A stretch of DNA of 64,000 nt. Origin: an uncultured Bacteroides sp. (GTDB lineage Bacteria; Bacteroidota; Bacteroidia; Bacteroidales; Bacteroidaceae). The stretch covers positions 1,364,001 through 1,428,000 of the forward strand of contig NZ_OY787464.1 of the NCBI RefSeq assembly GCF_963678845.1, read 5' to 3'. The notes beneath the pieces were generated by a model. It was not told the DNA's origin, made no database searches, and was given only the letters and a program-made list of their open reading frames with translations. The position numbers were made by a program, and so were the translations under genes. This document shows positions 55,374 through 63,900 of this stretch, one piece after another. Position 1 is the first letter of the stretch; every line of letters begins with the position of its first letter.

Positions 55374-56261
55374 ATGAGGAAATTTTTTAAATGTCTGTTG
55401 TTAATCGTCTTTACAGGACTCATTGGCAGCAGTTGCGGCGACAATTCAATAACAGGAGATACCGCCGAGAATATACAAATTACAGACACGACAACAGTCA
55501 GCACAACAACAGGTACAACGGGCAGTACGACAGATAACACCAAGACTACCTCTGATGTTATTTTTCTGGATAATTTTGACCAAACCACCGGTTTACCCGA
55601 TCAAACTAAATGGTCATTGTGCGCGCCAGCATCCAGTGTCAACTGGGCCAGATATCTTTCAGGCAGCAACGATCAGGCATTCGTAAAAAACGGATCGCTT
55701 GTCCTCACCGCGGAAAAAGTAAACGGAACCTATAAGTGCGGTGGCATACGCACTCTTGGGAAAGTAGAATTCACGTATGGAAAAGTAGAGGTCAGAGCCC
55801 GATTCAAATCCGTGCAGGGGGGATGGCCAGCTATCTGGATGATGCCCGTTAACCAGACCAACGGATGGCCCATGGAAGGAGAAATTGACATTATGGAAGA
55901 AGTCAGCAATGAAAAAAATGCTTACCAAACACTTCATTCAAATTATATCAATAACCTGAAACATTTTGACCCTATCCGTCAGTTCATCTCGCCCTACACT
56001 GTGAACAGTTTCAATACCTATGCCATAAACTGGACTCCGGAAAGAATTGATTTCTATATTAATGACAACCGGATTTACAGTTACCCAAATCTTCACCTTG
56101 CAGACGAATCAACTGTTAAACAATGGCCATTCAACAGACCATTCTATATTATTCTTAACTTTGCCCTAGGTGGAGCAAACACCTGGCCGGGAACAATTGA
56201 TGACACTCAGCTACCGGGATCTATGGAAGTTGACTGGGTAAAGGTTTCAAAATACACATAA
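55374..56261 (+). CDS. GH16 endo-glycanase lipoprotein 2
   Basis: About 295 residues from the start at 55374 (MRKFFKC), chosen because it begins the lipoprotein signal (GSSC). A Thr/Ser-rich linker follows (TDTTTVSTTTGTTGSTTD), then the GH16 domain with VEVRARFKSVQGGWPAIW, the catalytic GEIDIMEEV and DDTQLPGSMEVDWVKV. The domain is nearly collinear with GH16 protein 3, showing recent duplication. Shares the promoter at 55307 with protein 3, 34 bases downstream. Confidence 0.92.
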   Translation: MRKFFKCLLLIVFTGLIGSSCGDNSITGDTAENIQITDTTTVSTTTGTTGSTTDNTKTTSDVIFLDNFDQTTGLPDQTKWSLCAPASSVNWARYLSGSNDQAFVKNGSLVLTAEKVNGTYKCGGIRTLGKVEFTYGKVEVRARFKSVQGGWPAIWMMPVNQTNGWPMEGEIDIMEEVSNEKNAYQTLHSNYINNLKHFDPIRQFISPYTVNSFNTYAINWTPERIDFYINDNRIYSYPNLHLADESTVKQWPFNRPFYIILNFALGGANTWPGTIDDTQLPGSMEVDWVKVSKYT

Positions 56262-56295
56262 CTAAAATTAAACACATCCATTTATTAATTAAATT

Positions 56296-57213
56296 ATGAA
56301 ATCAAAATTAAACGTTCTGTTTTTATTCTTACTTTCAATAATTGCTGTTAATACAGCCTGTACTGATAGCTATGCCGGCGATGACATTCAAACCATGTCA
56401 CAAATCGAAGCAAGAGCTAAGAAAAATCGCGTAACAACGATACCTCTTGACACAACTAAAACAACAACAACAACTACTACTACAAGTACAAGTACCACAA
56501 GCTCAAGCATCATCTTTGAAGATAATTTTGATCAGACTAACGGGCTGCCAGATGCAAGCAAATGGTCACTATGCACTCCTATTTCCACAGTAAACTGGGC
56601 TCGCTACCTTTCAGGAAGCAATAACCAGGCCTATGTAAAAAACAGCAACCTTATCCTCACAGCGGAAAAGGTGAACGGAGTATACCAATGCGGAGGTGTA
56701 CGCACTTTGGGGAAAGTCGAGTTTACTTACGGAAAGGTTGAAGTCAGAGCCCGCTTCAAATCGGTTCAGGGCGGATGGCCCGGTATATGGATGATGCCTG
56801 TAAACCAATCAAACGGATGGCCCAAAGACGGAGAGGTTGACATTATGGAAGAAGTTAGCAACGAAAGCAATGCATACATGACCATTCATTCAAACTACAT
56901 TGAAAACTTGCGCAACTACACTCCTAATTATCAGTTTATGAGCCCGTTTATTGTAAACGGCTATAACACCTACTGCACAAACTGGACATCAGAAAAGATC
57001 GAATTCTATATTAACGGGAAGCTTATAGCAAGTTATCCCAATCTGCATTTGTCTAACGAATCAACCGTTATGCAATGGCCTTTCAATAAACCATTTTACC
57101 TTATCCTTAATTTCTCACTAGGTGGAGCCAACACATGGCCCGGAGCAATAGACGACACTCAATTGCCAGGATATATGGAGGTTGACTGGGTAAAAGTGAC
57201 CAAAACACAATAA
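56296..57213 (+). CDS. GH16 endo-glycanase lipoprotein 3
   Basis: 305 residues: lipoprotein signal with NTAC, a basic stretch, a run of threonines as linker, and a GH16 domain with GGWPGIW, the catalytic GEVDIMEEV and the same ending as protein 2 (DDTQLPGYMEVDWVKV). Val replaces Ile in the active-site strand, a change tolerated in the family. A perfect terminator follows. Confidence 0.92.
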   Translation: MKSKLNVLFLFLLSIIAVNTACTDSYAGDDIQTMSQIEARAKKNRVTTIPLDTTKTTTTTTTTSTSTTSSSIIFEDNFDQTNGLPDASKWSLCTPISTVNWARYLSGSNNQAYVKNSNLILTAEKVNGVYQCGGVRTLGKVEFTYGKVEVRARFKSVQGGWPGIWMMPVNQSNGWPKDGEVDIMEEVSNESNAYMTIHSNYIENLRNYTPNYQFMSPFIVNGYNTYCTNWTSEKIEFYINGKLIASYPNLHLSNESTVMQWPFNKPFYLILNFSLGGANTWPGAIDDTQLPGYMEVDWVKVTKTQ

Positions 57214-57240
57214 TCAAGACATAAACATGCATTTTTTGCT

Positions 57241-57280
57241 AAACAAGGGATGGCCTTATTGCCATCCCTTGTTTTATTTT
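57241..57280 (+). terminator. terminator after the GH16 pair
   Basis: AAACAAGGGATGGC (57241-57254) pairs perfectly with GCCATCCCTTGTTT (57261-57274) around a 6-base loop, followed by TATTTT. 27 bases past the stop of GH16 protein 3. Confidence 0.9.
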
Positions 57281-57395
57281 CCGGCTTTATCTATTCACAA
57301 ATATCTCACAGAAAAATAAACCAATCAGGTCACTACTTTGTTTCACATAAAAAAGGAGCAACAAAATTGTTATATCTCCCGCTTATTATCCGTGT

Positions 57396-58439
57396 ATGAA
57401 TCAAAGAATAAACTACATTGATCTGGCAAAAGGAATATGCATATTGCTTATCATCCTGCACCACATTCAGAGTCCCATCAATCAGACCGAAGGCTACCGT
57501 ATGCTCACATGCTTCCGTGTACCCCTGTACTTTGTTCTTTCAGGTCTCTTTTTCAAAAAATATTCAGGATTTATAAACTTCATTCTCAGAAAAGTCAATA
57601 AATTAGTAGTGCCTTTCATCTTTTTCCTCACCCTCACCTACCTCATTTTTAGTTGTCTGTGGGGCATATCCGGGCATATTAATTACATAACAATGATGCC
57701 ACAACGAATAGCCGAAGGGTTTCTTACTAAAACTATCTACATAAATATTCCACTATGGTTTCTCGTCTCTCTTTTCGAAACCTCGGTTATGTTCTACCTC
57801 ATAATCAGTCTGGCAGATAAGCTGCCACTTAACAAATGGTACAAGGAAGGCATCATTGCCGGCATCTGCCTTCTCACAGGTTTCACAGGATATTATTTGC
57901 AGAGTTTCCATATAAACCTTCCTCTTTGGATCGATTCAAGCATGGCATGCCTGCCTTTCTATTACACAGGCTATTTTCTCAGAAAAGAGACCAGTGTCCT
58001 TATGCCAAACAAAGCAGACAAGTATATCCCTATACTGCTTATTCTATTCGCTGTCCTCGTTTATTTTCTGGCTGGTCCGCTTCATAAAATCAGCTATCTG
58101 TCATACTATGTGTCGGCCATGAGTGGCACATCTTTCGTGCTATTGTTATCCAAGCTGGCAGTACGCATTCCGGTTGTTTCATTTCTGGGACGTTACAGTG
58201 TCATCATCCTTGGCATACACTGCATTATTATTATCGTGTTAAAAGATCATCTCACATTCATAACAAACCCCTGGCTGTTGTCGGCCACAATCTTTGCTCT
58301 GGTAGTGTTGATTTCAATACCTGCAGTAAAATTACTTATCAGGTATCTACCCTGGTTTGTTTGCCAGAAAGATCTTATTAAAGTAGCCCCCAAACCAATA
58401 TCAGAATTTGAGACCAACCTATCCTCTACTTCTGAATAA
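57396..58439 (+). CDS. acyltransferase-3 family membrane protein, second copy
   Basis: 347 residues, about ten hydrophobic segments. Opens NYIDLAKGICILLIILHHI and CFRVPLYFVLSGLFFKKYSG, closely matching the protein at 37407-38420 through most of its length, with a longer polar C-terminus. Probably adds acetyl to a surface sugar. Ends one base from the convergent SGNH gene. Confidence 0.9.
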   Translation: MNQRINYIDLAKGICILLIILHHIQSPINQTEGYRMLTCFRVPLYFVLSGLFFKKYSGFINFILRKVNKLVVPFIFFLTLTYLIFSCLWGISGHINYITMMPQRIAEGFLTKTIYINIPLWFLVSLFETSVMFYLIISLADKLPLNKWYKEGIIAGICLLTGFTGYYLQSFHINLPLWIDSSMACLPFYYTGYFLRKETSVLMPNKADKYIPILLILFAVLVYFLAGPLHKISYLSYYVSAMSGTSFVLLLSKLAVRIPVVSFLGRYSVIILGIHCIIIIVLKDHLTFITNPWLLSATIFALVVLISIPAVKLLIRYLPWFVCQKDLIKVAPKPISEFETNLSSTSE

Positions 58440-58440
58440 A

Positions 58441-59322
58441 TCACAAACCACTTATGTTGGTCACTTCATCAGGTTTCAGTATAGCACTATGAGCAGCCAC
58501 CTGTGCTACCGATGCATCTGTATAGGAAACACCTAGCGGTCTGAAAGAATTGCCTACAGAGCTTACACCCGTTAATGATTCAAACCATGTACACGAAGCT
58601 ATGTATCTGCCCAGCGAATTAGTAAGATGCGATCCATCACGGTTCAATGTATCCCCAAAATAGCTTCTTGCATTCTGAATGGCGGTGCCCGAAGGAATAA
58701 TCAGAATTATCCCCTGCCTGGCTGCAACCTCTTTTACCACAGTCACAATTTGTCCGTACATCACCAACTGATTGTTACCATAATTTTCAAAATCTTTGAG
58801 TGTGCTATAAGCAGGATAGGCCCATGTCTGATGCAAAGCCAGTTTCATTCCTGCATTTGTGGCATTCTGCTTCACGTAAGCAACAATACTGTCCAAATAA
58901 GGAAAATAAGTATCAATCATACCCGAATAAGCTGAATATTGCTGTATGGTAATCACATCCCACTTCTCGTCAGTAAGTCCTTTCTGTAGAGTCGAGTTAT
59001 AATTGTGAGAAAATGCTCCATTTTCATTCTTCTGGTAATCATATACCGCTGACTTTTGCTTGATGAACAACCAGTGCTGAGCCAGTGAGCAATTACCATA
59101 GAACAAGTTGCCCAGAATTACATCACGGTCACTTGCTCCGGCAAGATCGTACACATATTGAAGTGCATCCTCTGAAAAACTGTTCCCAATAGCCAATACC
59201 CTAATCGTATCCTTAGTTACAGGAACTGGATCAGGGTCATCCGGAGCCGAACATCCTGTTGCCACATACGTCATTATCAATAGCAGCATGCAGCGAAAAA
59301 AGACACGATATAGAAGTTTCAT
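58441..59322 (-). CDS. SGNH-fold hydrolase lipoprotein (DUF4886-like)
   Basis: 293 residues; signal with lipobox ATGC, then VLAIGNSFSEDALQY (Ser nucleophile block), GNLFYGNCSL, ITIQQYSAYSG and the closing RDGSHLTNSLG with the Asp/His pair. Members of this family are thought to be carbohydrate esterases. Might remove acyl groups from the polysaccharide that the acyltransferase genes decorate; this is inference. Confidence 0.82.
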   Translation of the reverse strand: MKLLYRVFFRCMLLLIMTYVATGCSAPDDPDPVPVTKDTIRVLAIGNSFSEDALQYVYDLAGASDRDVILGNLFYGNCSLAQHWLFIKQKSAVYDYQKNENGAFSHNYNSTLQKGLTDEKWDVITIQQYSAYSGMIDTYFPYLDSIVAYVKQNATNAGMKLALHQTWAYPAYSTLKDFENYGNNQLVMYGQIVTVVKEVAARQGIILIIPSGTAIQNARSYFGDTLNRDGSHLTNSLGRYIASCTWFESLTGVSSVGNSFRPLGVSYTDASVAQVAAHSAILKPDEVTNISGL

Positions 59323-59346
59323 TTATAAAATATCAGCAGAAATTAA

Positions 59347-60624
59347 TTATAATCTTCCGTCAATCTGATCAAGGGGCAAAACACCCTTTACATCATACAC
59401 CACCCTATTATCACCTTTCAGCAGATTTCTCACATTTAGTCCCTTAAATTCATTATGAGCCACTCCCAGAATCACAACATCAAATTTTCTGTCAATCTTC
59501 ATTGGGTTTATCCCATTCACACGTATGCCATACGCTTTCTCCAAAGAAGCTTCATCGGCCCACGGGTCCACTACCGTAATATTTCCTGTATACTGCTGTA
59601 AGGTATGATAAACATCCACTATCCTTGTGTTGCGTATATCAGGACAATTCTCCTTAAAGGTCACTCCTAGTATCAGAACATCCGCATCCTTCACCATTAC
59701 CCCTTTCTTATTCATCAGCTTCAGCACCTGATTCACTATATACTCGCCCATTCCGTCGTTAAGCCTTCTGGCCTCTGTCATAATCCGGGGCATCACCCCA
59801 TACACCTGTGCCTTCTGAATAAGGTAGTAAGGATCAACACTTATGCAATGTCCACCAACCAAGCCAGGCTTCATCTTTATAAAATTCCATTTTGTTGCTG
59901 CCGCCTCAATCACATCCTGTGTATCAATTCCCATGGCATTGAAAATTTTCGCCAGCTCATTCATAAAGGCAATGTTTACATCTCGCTGGGAATTTTCAAT
60001 AATTTTCGATGCCTCAGCCACCCGTATGGAAGAAGCCTTGTAAGTACCATTAACCAATACTGCATTATACAAATCATCCACAAAAGTAGCAATCTCAGGA
60101 GTAGACCCCGAAGTAACCTTCTTTATCTTTTCCACAGTGTGCTCCTTGTCACCTGGATTAATTCGTTCAGGAGAATATCCCGCATAAAAATCTTCATTGA
60201 ATTTCAGTCCGGATACCCTTTCAATTACTGGCAGGCAATCTTCTTCCGTCACTCCCGGATACACTGTCGATTCATAAATCACTATGTCTCCACGGGAAAT
60301 CACCTGTCCCACAGCATCACTTGCTCCTATAAGAGGAGTAAGGTCAGGATGGTTATTTATATCCACCGGAGTGGGAACAGCTACAATATACACATTGCAA
60401 CCCCTTATCTTTTCCAATTCAGTAGTACAATAAAAGCCCTTGACAATAGCCCCACTTAGTAATTCATCATCTACCTCATGCGTTATGTCGTGCCCAGACA
60501 TAATTTCGTCAACCCGCTTACTATTCCTGTCAAAACCTATAGTGCTGAATTTTGTGGAGAACAGTCGGGCAAGCGGCAGCCCCACGTAGCCCAAACCAAT
60601 TACTGCAATTTTTATTTTTTCCAT
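59347..60624 (-). CDS. UDP-N-acetylhexosamine 6-dehydrogenase (WbpO/TviB-like)
   Basis: About 425 residues; start at 60624 (MEKIKIAVIG) is preferred over three codons earlier. NAD site VIGLGYVGLPLARLF, YESTVYPGVTEE, and the catalytic cysteine in GGHCISVDPYYL. Oxidises C6 of a UDP-HexNAc to the uronic acid (GlcNAcA or GalNAcA), supplying a negatively charged sugar. Partner of the polysaccharide locus though separated by the GH16 genes. Confidence 0.9.
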   Translation of the reverse strand: MEKIKIAVIGLGYVGLPLARLFSTKFSTIGFDRNSKRVDEIMSGHDITHEVDDELLSGAIVKGFYCTTELEKIRGCNVYIVAVPTPVDINNHPDLTPLIGASDAVGQVISRGDIVIYESTVYPGVTEEDCLPVIERVSGLKFNEDFYAGYSPERINPGDKEHTVEKIKKVTSGSTPEIATFVDDLYNAVLVNGTYKASSIRVAEASKIIENSQRDVNIAFMNELAKIFNAMGIDTQDVIEAAATKWNFIKMKPGLVGGHCISVDPYYLIQKAQVYGVMPRIMTEARRLNDGMGEYIVNQVLKLMNKKGVMVKDADVLILGVTFKENCPDIRNTRIVDVYHTLQQYTGNITVVDPWADEASLEKAYGIRVNGINPMKIDRKFDVVILGVAHNEFKGLNVRNLLKGDNRVVYDVKGVLPLDQIDGRL

Positions 60625-60651
60625 AACAATCATGTTAAGCTACTGTTATAT

Positions 60652-61386
60652 TTAAAGATTCATATACGGCTGCAACTGCAACACATGCTGCTTTAAAGGT
60701 TCTTTTTTGAATTTATCCATCATCAGCCCATTCATCTCAACAGGATGACACATCAGTTCAATATCACAATCTCCATAAGCAGAAATATGATCAACAGAAG
60801 CATTGTAATCGCCCATAAAACGGGTTGTTTTAAATCCCATGACACGCAACATACGGTTAAAAAACAATTTATATACTTTTTTTAACAAACAGCGAAGACC
60901 TCCCTTGCCCACATCCATGTTATTAGATATCCGTACTTTCCTGATGCCATATTTTTTCAATACATCACAGATTATCAGAAAAAGAAAAAATTCAGTGTGA
61001 ATATGGTGATGAGAGTCAAAGTGAGAAATAGGAATACCCACCTCTCGTATTCTTTCAATCTGGGCACTCAGTTCTTCTCTGATAGCTTTTATTTCAGACC
61101 ATCTGAAAAGAACAAAATTTCTTTTATAAATAAAATAGTTCTCTTCATCACATAACCTGGGACAAGAAAGGATACTCCGAGAGAGAGGCTTCCCCAACGT
61201 CAGATTAAAGTGAATACCCACCCTGTTCTCATATCCGTTTTTGAAAGCCAGCTCCACTGCCATTTCAAAAGCTGGCATATTGGCCATAAGCGTTGTTGAT
61301 GAAACAATCCTCCTGTTTATACAGCTATCAATAGCTGCTGTCACCTCTGGCAACATCCCAAAATCATCAGCATTAACAATGATCAT
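60652..61386 (-). CDS. YdjC/ChbG-family carbohydrate deacetylase
   Basis: About 244 residues from the start at 61386 (MIIVNADDFGM), where the metal-binding Asp-Asp motif begins at once. The second metal motif HFDSHHHIH is present, as is IHFNLTLGKPL. ChbG removes an acetyl group from N-acetylated oligosaccharides. In sugar clusters related proteins act on lipid-linked or nucleotide sugars. Encoded 27 bases before the dehydrogenase gene, in one operon. Confidence 0.85.
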   Translation of the reverse strand: MIIVNADDFGMLPEVTAAIDSCINRRIVSSTTLMANMPAFEMAVELAFKNGYENRVGIHFNLTLGKPLSRSILSCPRLCDEENYFIYKRNFVLFRWSEIKAIREELSAQIERIREVGIPISHFDSHHHIHTEFFLFLIICDVLKKYGIRKVRISNNMDVGKGGLRCLLKKVYKLFFNRMLRVMGFKTTRFMGDYNASVDHISAYGDCDIELMCHPVEMNGLMMDKFKKEPLKQHVLQLQPYMNL

Positions 61387-61476
61387 TTCGTTCCATTTTT
61401 GTGGTATCTGTTTTGAGAAGAACAAATAAATGAACAAAATGGTTCATTATCAGATATTGAGGCAGAGGCATAATAT

Positions 61477-61510
61477 AAAAAAAGCGCCTCAATCATTGAT
61501 TGAAGCGCTT
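61477..61510 (-). terminator. terminator of tRNA-Thr
   Basis: On the minus strand AAGCGCTTCAATCA and TGATTGAGGCGCTT form a stem (61481-61510), one mismatch, with a run of seven T after it. Directly downstream of the tRNA. Confidence 0.88.
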
Positions 61511-61519
61511 CACTTTCTG

Positions 61520-61593
61520 AGCCTCTTGTCGGATTCGAACCAACGACCCCGAGATTACAAATCACGTGCTCTGGCCAACTGAGCTAAAGAGGC
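61520..61593 (-). tRNA. tRNA-Thr (anticodon TGT)
   Basis: The minus strand folds as a cloverleaf: acceptor GCCTCTT/AAGAGGC, D-arm AGCTCAGTTGGCCAGAGC, anticodon loop TTTGTAA with TGT, and T-arm GGTTCGAATCC. No CCA is encoded; the discriminator base is T. A short transcription unit with its own terminator. Confidence 0.95.
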
Positions 61594-61837
61594 AATTGTT
61601 GCAGAAAACCATTCTCATAACGTTTTTCCGGGCGCAAAGGTAAATATTTTATTTTACCGTGCAATACTTCTCTTAAACTTTTTTTCAGTGAAATATATAA
61701 CTTGCTACTTTTCAATTATTTAAAAGAATAAAAAAATATCGTTTCTTTTCTCTTCCCTTGACGGAAAAGAAAAGAACGGTCAAGGCTGCATATTCTCCGC
61801 TACTCCGTTCTTCCGTTCCGCTAAAGAAAATGAAACT

Positions 61838-61983
61838 CGCTACGAATATGAGGTCGGTCCTGCTTTTGTTCACTCGGCTTTGCCATCGTTAGTGGTGCTC
61901 TGGAGCAGGTAGCCTTTGCTTTGCTTCGCTCTCTCAATTTTCTTACTTAGAAGTACTTTGGATACACTCTGTATCTGGTGTAA
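61838..61983 (+). repeat. ~145-bp direct repeat, copy A
   Basis: The stretch from CGCTACGAATATGAGG to CTGTATCTGGTG recurs at 63541-63683 with scattered changes and a small deletion (GCCTTTGCTTTGC against GCTTTGC). Copy A sits in a 488-base gap between tRNA-Thr and the WecA paralogue. No open frame runs through both copies. Confidence 0.85.
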
Positions 61984-62081
61984 ATAAATGATATATATTA
62001 CTCTTTTAAAATTCATTTTATAAAAAATTATTATTATGTTTACAGTCTATTAGTTGTTTAATATTATAAAGACCATAAAGA

Positions 62082-63176
62082 ATGACAAACGACAAATTTG
62101 TATGTATAGCTGTACTTCTTTTTTCTCTGCTGCTCGCCGCTGCATTGGAAACAATCGTTTTGGTAATCACCCAGACATCACGCAGCCACTCAAAACTAAA
62201 ACTCGCCGGAGCCTCTTTCTTTCCAATATCATTATTTGTCTTTTCTATTTGCATACTAGCCTATTCAAACACAGCATCACAATACGCCATTTCAAATAAT
62301 CTTCCTTCCGCAAAAGAATTATTGAGACTGCTAACAGGGAATTTGCTACTTCTGGGTGTTGGCATTAAAGATGACATTTCAGGCATACGCAAAAGATACA
62401 AAATATTATTTCAGTTTATAGCTGCAGCAATAATGGTTTGGAGCGGATTGTACATTAATAATCTTTACGGACTATTCAACATCAGAAACCTTGCTCCATG
62501 GGCTGGAATTCCTTTTACCATACTATTGAGCATCGTCATTATGAACATCATCAAAATAATCGACATAGCCGACGGACTGGCATCAGGCTTGTTGGGTGTA
62601 GCATGTGTATCGTTAGGTATCTTATTCCTGGTAAAAGGCATGCTATTTTATTCACTTATTTGTACCATTCTATCAGGAATTCTTGTTCCATTCTTCTATT
62701 ATAACGTATTCAATACTTCACACAAGGTCTTTATTGGAAGTACAGGTTCACTCACTCTGGGATTCATGATATCCTATCTGGCAATACACTTCGCCATGAA
62801 TATCCCTAATAGTTACGCTTCTTTTCGTTCGCCCTTTATTATTGTATTGTCAATCCTCTTCATCCCTCTGTTTGATGGGCTAAGAGTAATACTAGTGCGT
62901 GCCTACAGGGGTAGACCCTTTTTCCAACCGGACAGAAGACACATTCACCACAAACTGATAGATGCAGGTATTTCTCACTCCATGGCAATGGTCAGCCTCA
63001 TAATTTGCACCAGTCTTATGATTGTACTCAATGTTTTTCTTTCAAACAAGGTAAATGTCAACATACTTTTAGCAATTGATATTTTATTTTGGCTGGAGCT
63101 AGTTTTAGTGCTGGATATAAAGCTTAAAGGCCTAATAAAAAAAATTAAGTTAACTAACGCAACTTTTTTTAGTTAA
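62082..63176 (+). CDS. WecA-like protein with lost catalytic residues
   Basis: 364-residue membrane protein clearly paralogous to the WecA-type enzyme at 15391-16533 (KDDISG at 97-102; LVPFFYYNVF; HIHHKLID). Key blocks are altered: the catalytic Asp of FMGDTGS is Ser220 (FIGSTGS); NLIDGID is KIIDIAD with Lys158; and the ERKQHEAPVPRLGG loop is replaced. The reading frame is intact, so it was kept open after these changes. It may be inactive, or a regulator or partner of the active copy. Confidence 0.88.
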   Translation: MTNDKFVCIAVLLFSLLLAAALETIVLVITQTSRSHSKLKLAGASFFPISLFVFSICILAYSNTASQYAISNNLPSAKELLRLLTGNLLLLGVGIKDDISGIRKRYKILFQFIAAAIMVWSGLYINNLYGLFNIRNLAPWAGIPFTILLSIVIMNIIKIIDIADGLASGLLGVACVSLGILFLVKGMLFYSLICTILSGILVPFFYYNVFNTSHKVFIGSTGSLTLGFMISYLAIHFAMNIPNSYASFRSPFIIVLSILFIPLFDGLRVILVRAYRGRPFFQPDRRHIHHKLIDAGISHSMAMVSLIICTSLMIVLNVFLSNKVNVNILLAIDILFWLELVLVLDIKLKGLIKKIKLTNATFFS

Positions 63177-63245
63177 TAGATCTTCTCCTGTTTTATAAAT
63201 CATGTTAAACAGCTATATTTTCTTGCCTAAGAGAAAAAACGATTC

Positions 63246-63253
63246 TACCTTTG
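63246..63253 (+). promoter_or_regulatory. -7 element of the small membrane protein gene
   Basis: TACCTTTG, exact TAnnTTTG, with a TTG sequence 20 bases upstream; start codon 40 bases downstream. Confidence 0.6.
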
Positions 63254-63292
63254 CACACTTATAATAGACTATATTACAACTTATTACATACA

Positions 63293-63448
63293 ATGACAAA
63301 GTTTAAGAAGTGGATTTACAGATACGACAACAACGGATTTATCAACAAGGAACACGAAAAATTAGAGAAGTATTTTATGTTTGGAGCAGCTACAATTATA
63401 GGAGTTTCTCTTATTGCTCTAGTCACATGGGTCATTATTGAAGAATAA
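63293..63448 (+). CDS. small single-pass membrane protein
   Basis: 51 residues from the start at 63293 (MTKFKKWIYRY), chosen because the promoter at 63246 overlaps the earlier ATG at 63251. A basic, polar first half (NNGFINKEHEKLEKY) is followed by one membrane helix (FGAATIIGVSLIALVTWVII) and an acidic end. No family recognised. Lies between the two repeat copies, with the WecA paralogue. Confidence 0.6.
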   Translation: MTKFKKWIYRYDNNGFINKEHEKLEKYFMFGAATIIGVSLIALVTWVIIEE

Positions 63449-63540
63449 ATTATCTCTGCAATTGTTGCCTGCCATCACTTATTCTTTTGTATGTTTTTTC
63501 TAAATTTCTTTTTAACGCTTCACTACATCTCTACGCTTTA

Positions 63541-63683
63541 CGCTACGAATATGAGGCCGATCCTGCTGGTGTTCACTCGGCTTTACCATCGTTAGTAGTG
63601 CTTTAGAGCAGGTAGCTTTGCTTCGCTCGCTCAACTTTCTTACTTAGAAACACTTCGGACACACTCTGTATCTGGTGCAAATG
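63541..63683 (+). repeat. ~145-bp direct repeat, copy B
   Basis: Second copy of 61838-61983, same orientation, about 1.7 kb away. The 3' part overlaps the end of the doubtful minus-strand frame at 63640-63900. Confidence 0.85.
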
Positions 63684-63900
63684 CATGTTCTAAGGAAGAA
63701 TAAAGAAGGCGATGCCAAATAAAGCAAGGTAAAATTGCGTAAGTAGTAGCAAAAACTGTAAAACAGAACCATCCCTCCACAAAAGGAGCAGTTTTCTCTC
63801 TAAAAGGAAAATACCGGGTACACATACCAGGATTATAAAACAGCTTCAAGTTCGCCTTTCCATAAGCCTTCACCCGAAATTCAGAAATATTTCCTTCCAT
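63640..63900 (-). pseudogene. chimeric frame with DUF4248-like start
   Basis: 86 codons. The first ~28 residues (FRVKAYGKANLKLFYNP) resemble the start of small DUF4248 proteins common in Bacteroides. The rest shows no such likeness and the last 14 codons read through repeat copy B. The likely history is a truncated gene joined to repeat DNA. Translation is doubtful; the ribosome-binding region is weak. The last 100 bases of the window show nothing further. Confidence 0.35.

Noticed and set aside
59848..60459. Plus-strand frame of 203 codons
   Set aside because: It is antisense to the nucleotide-sugar dehydrogenase with intact motifs; a by-product of its base composition.
63541..63683. Repeat as part of a tRNA or rRNA gene
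   Set aside because: No cloverleaf fold or rRNA-like sequence is visible; the repeat starts about 250 bases beyond the tRNA-Thr gene in its first copy.
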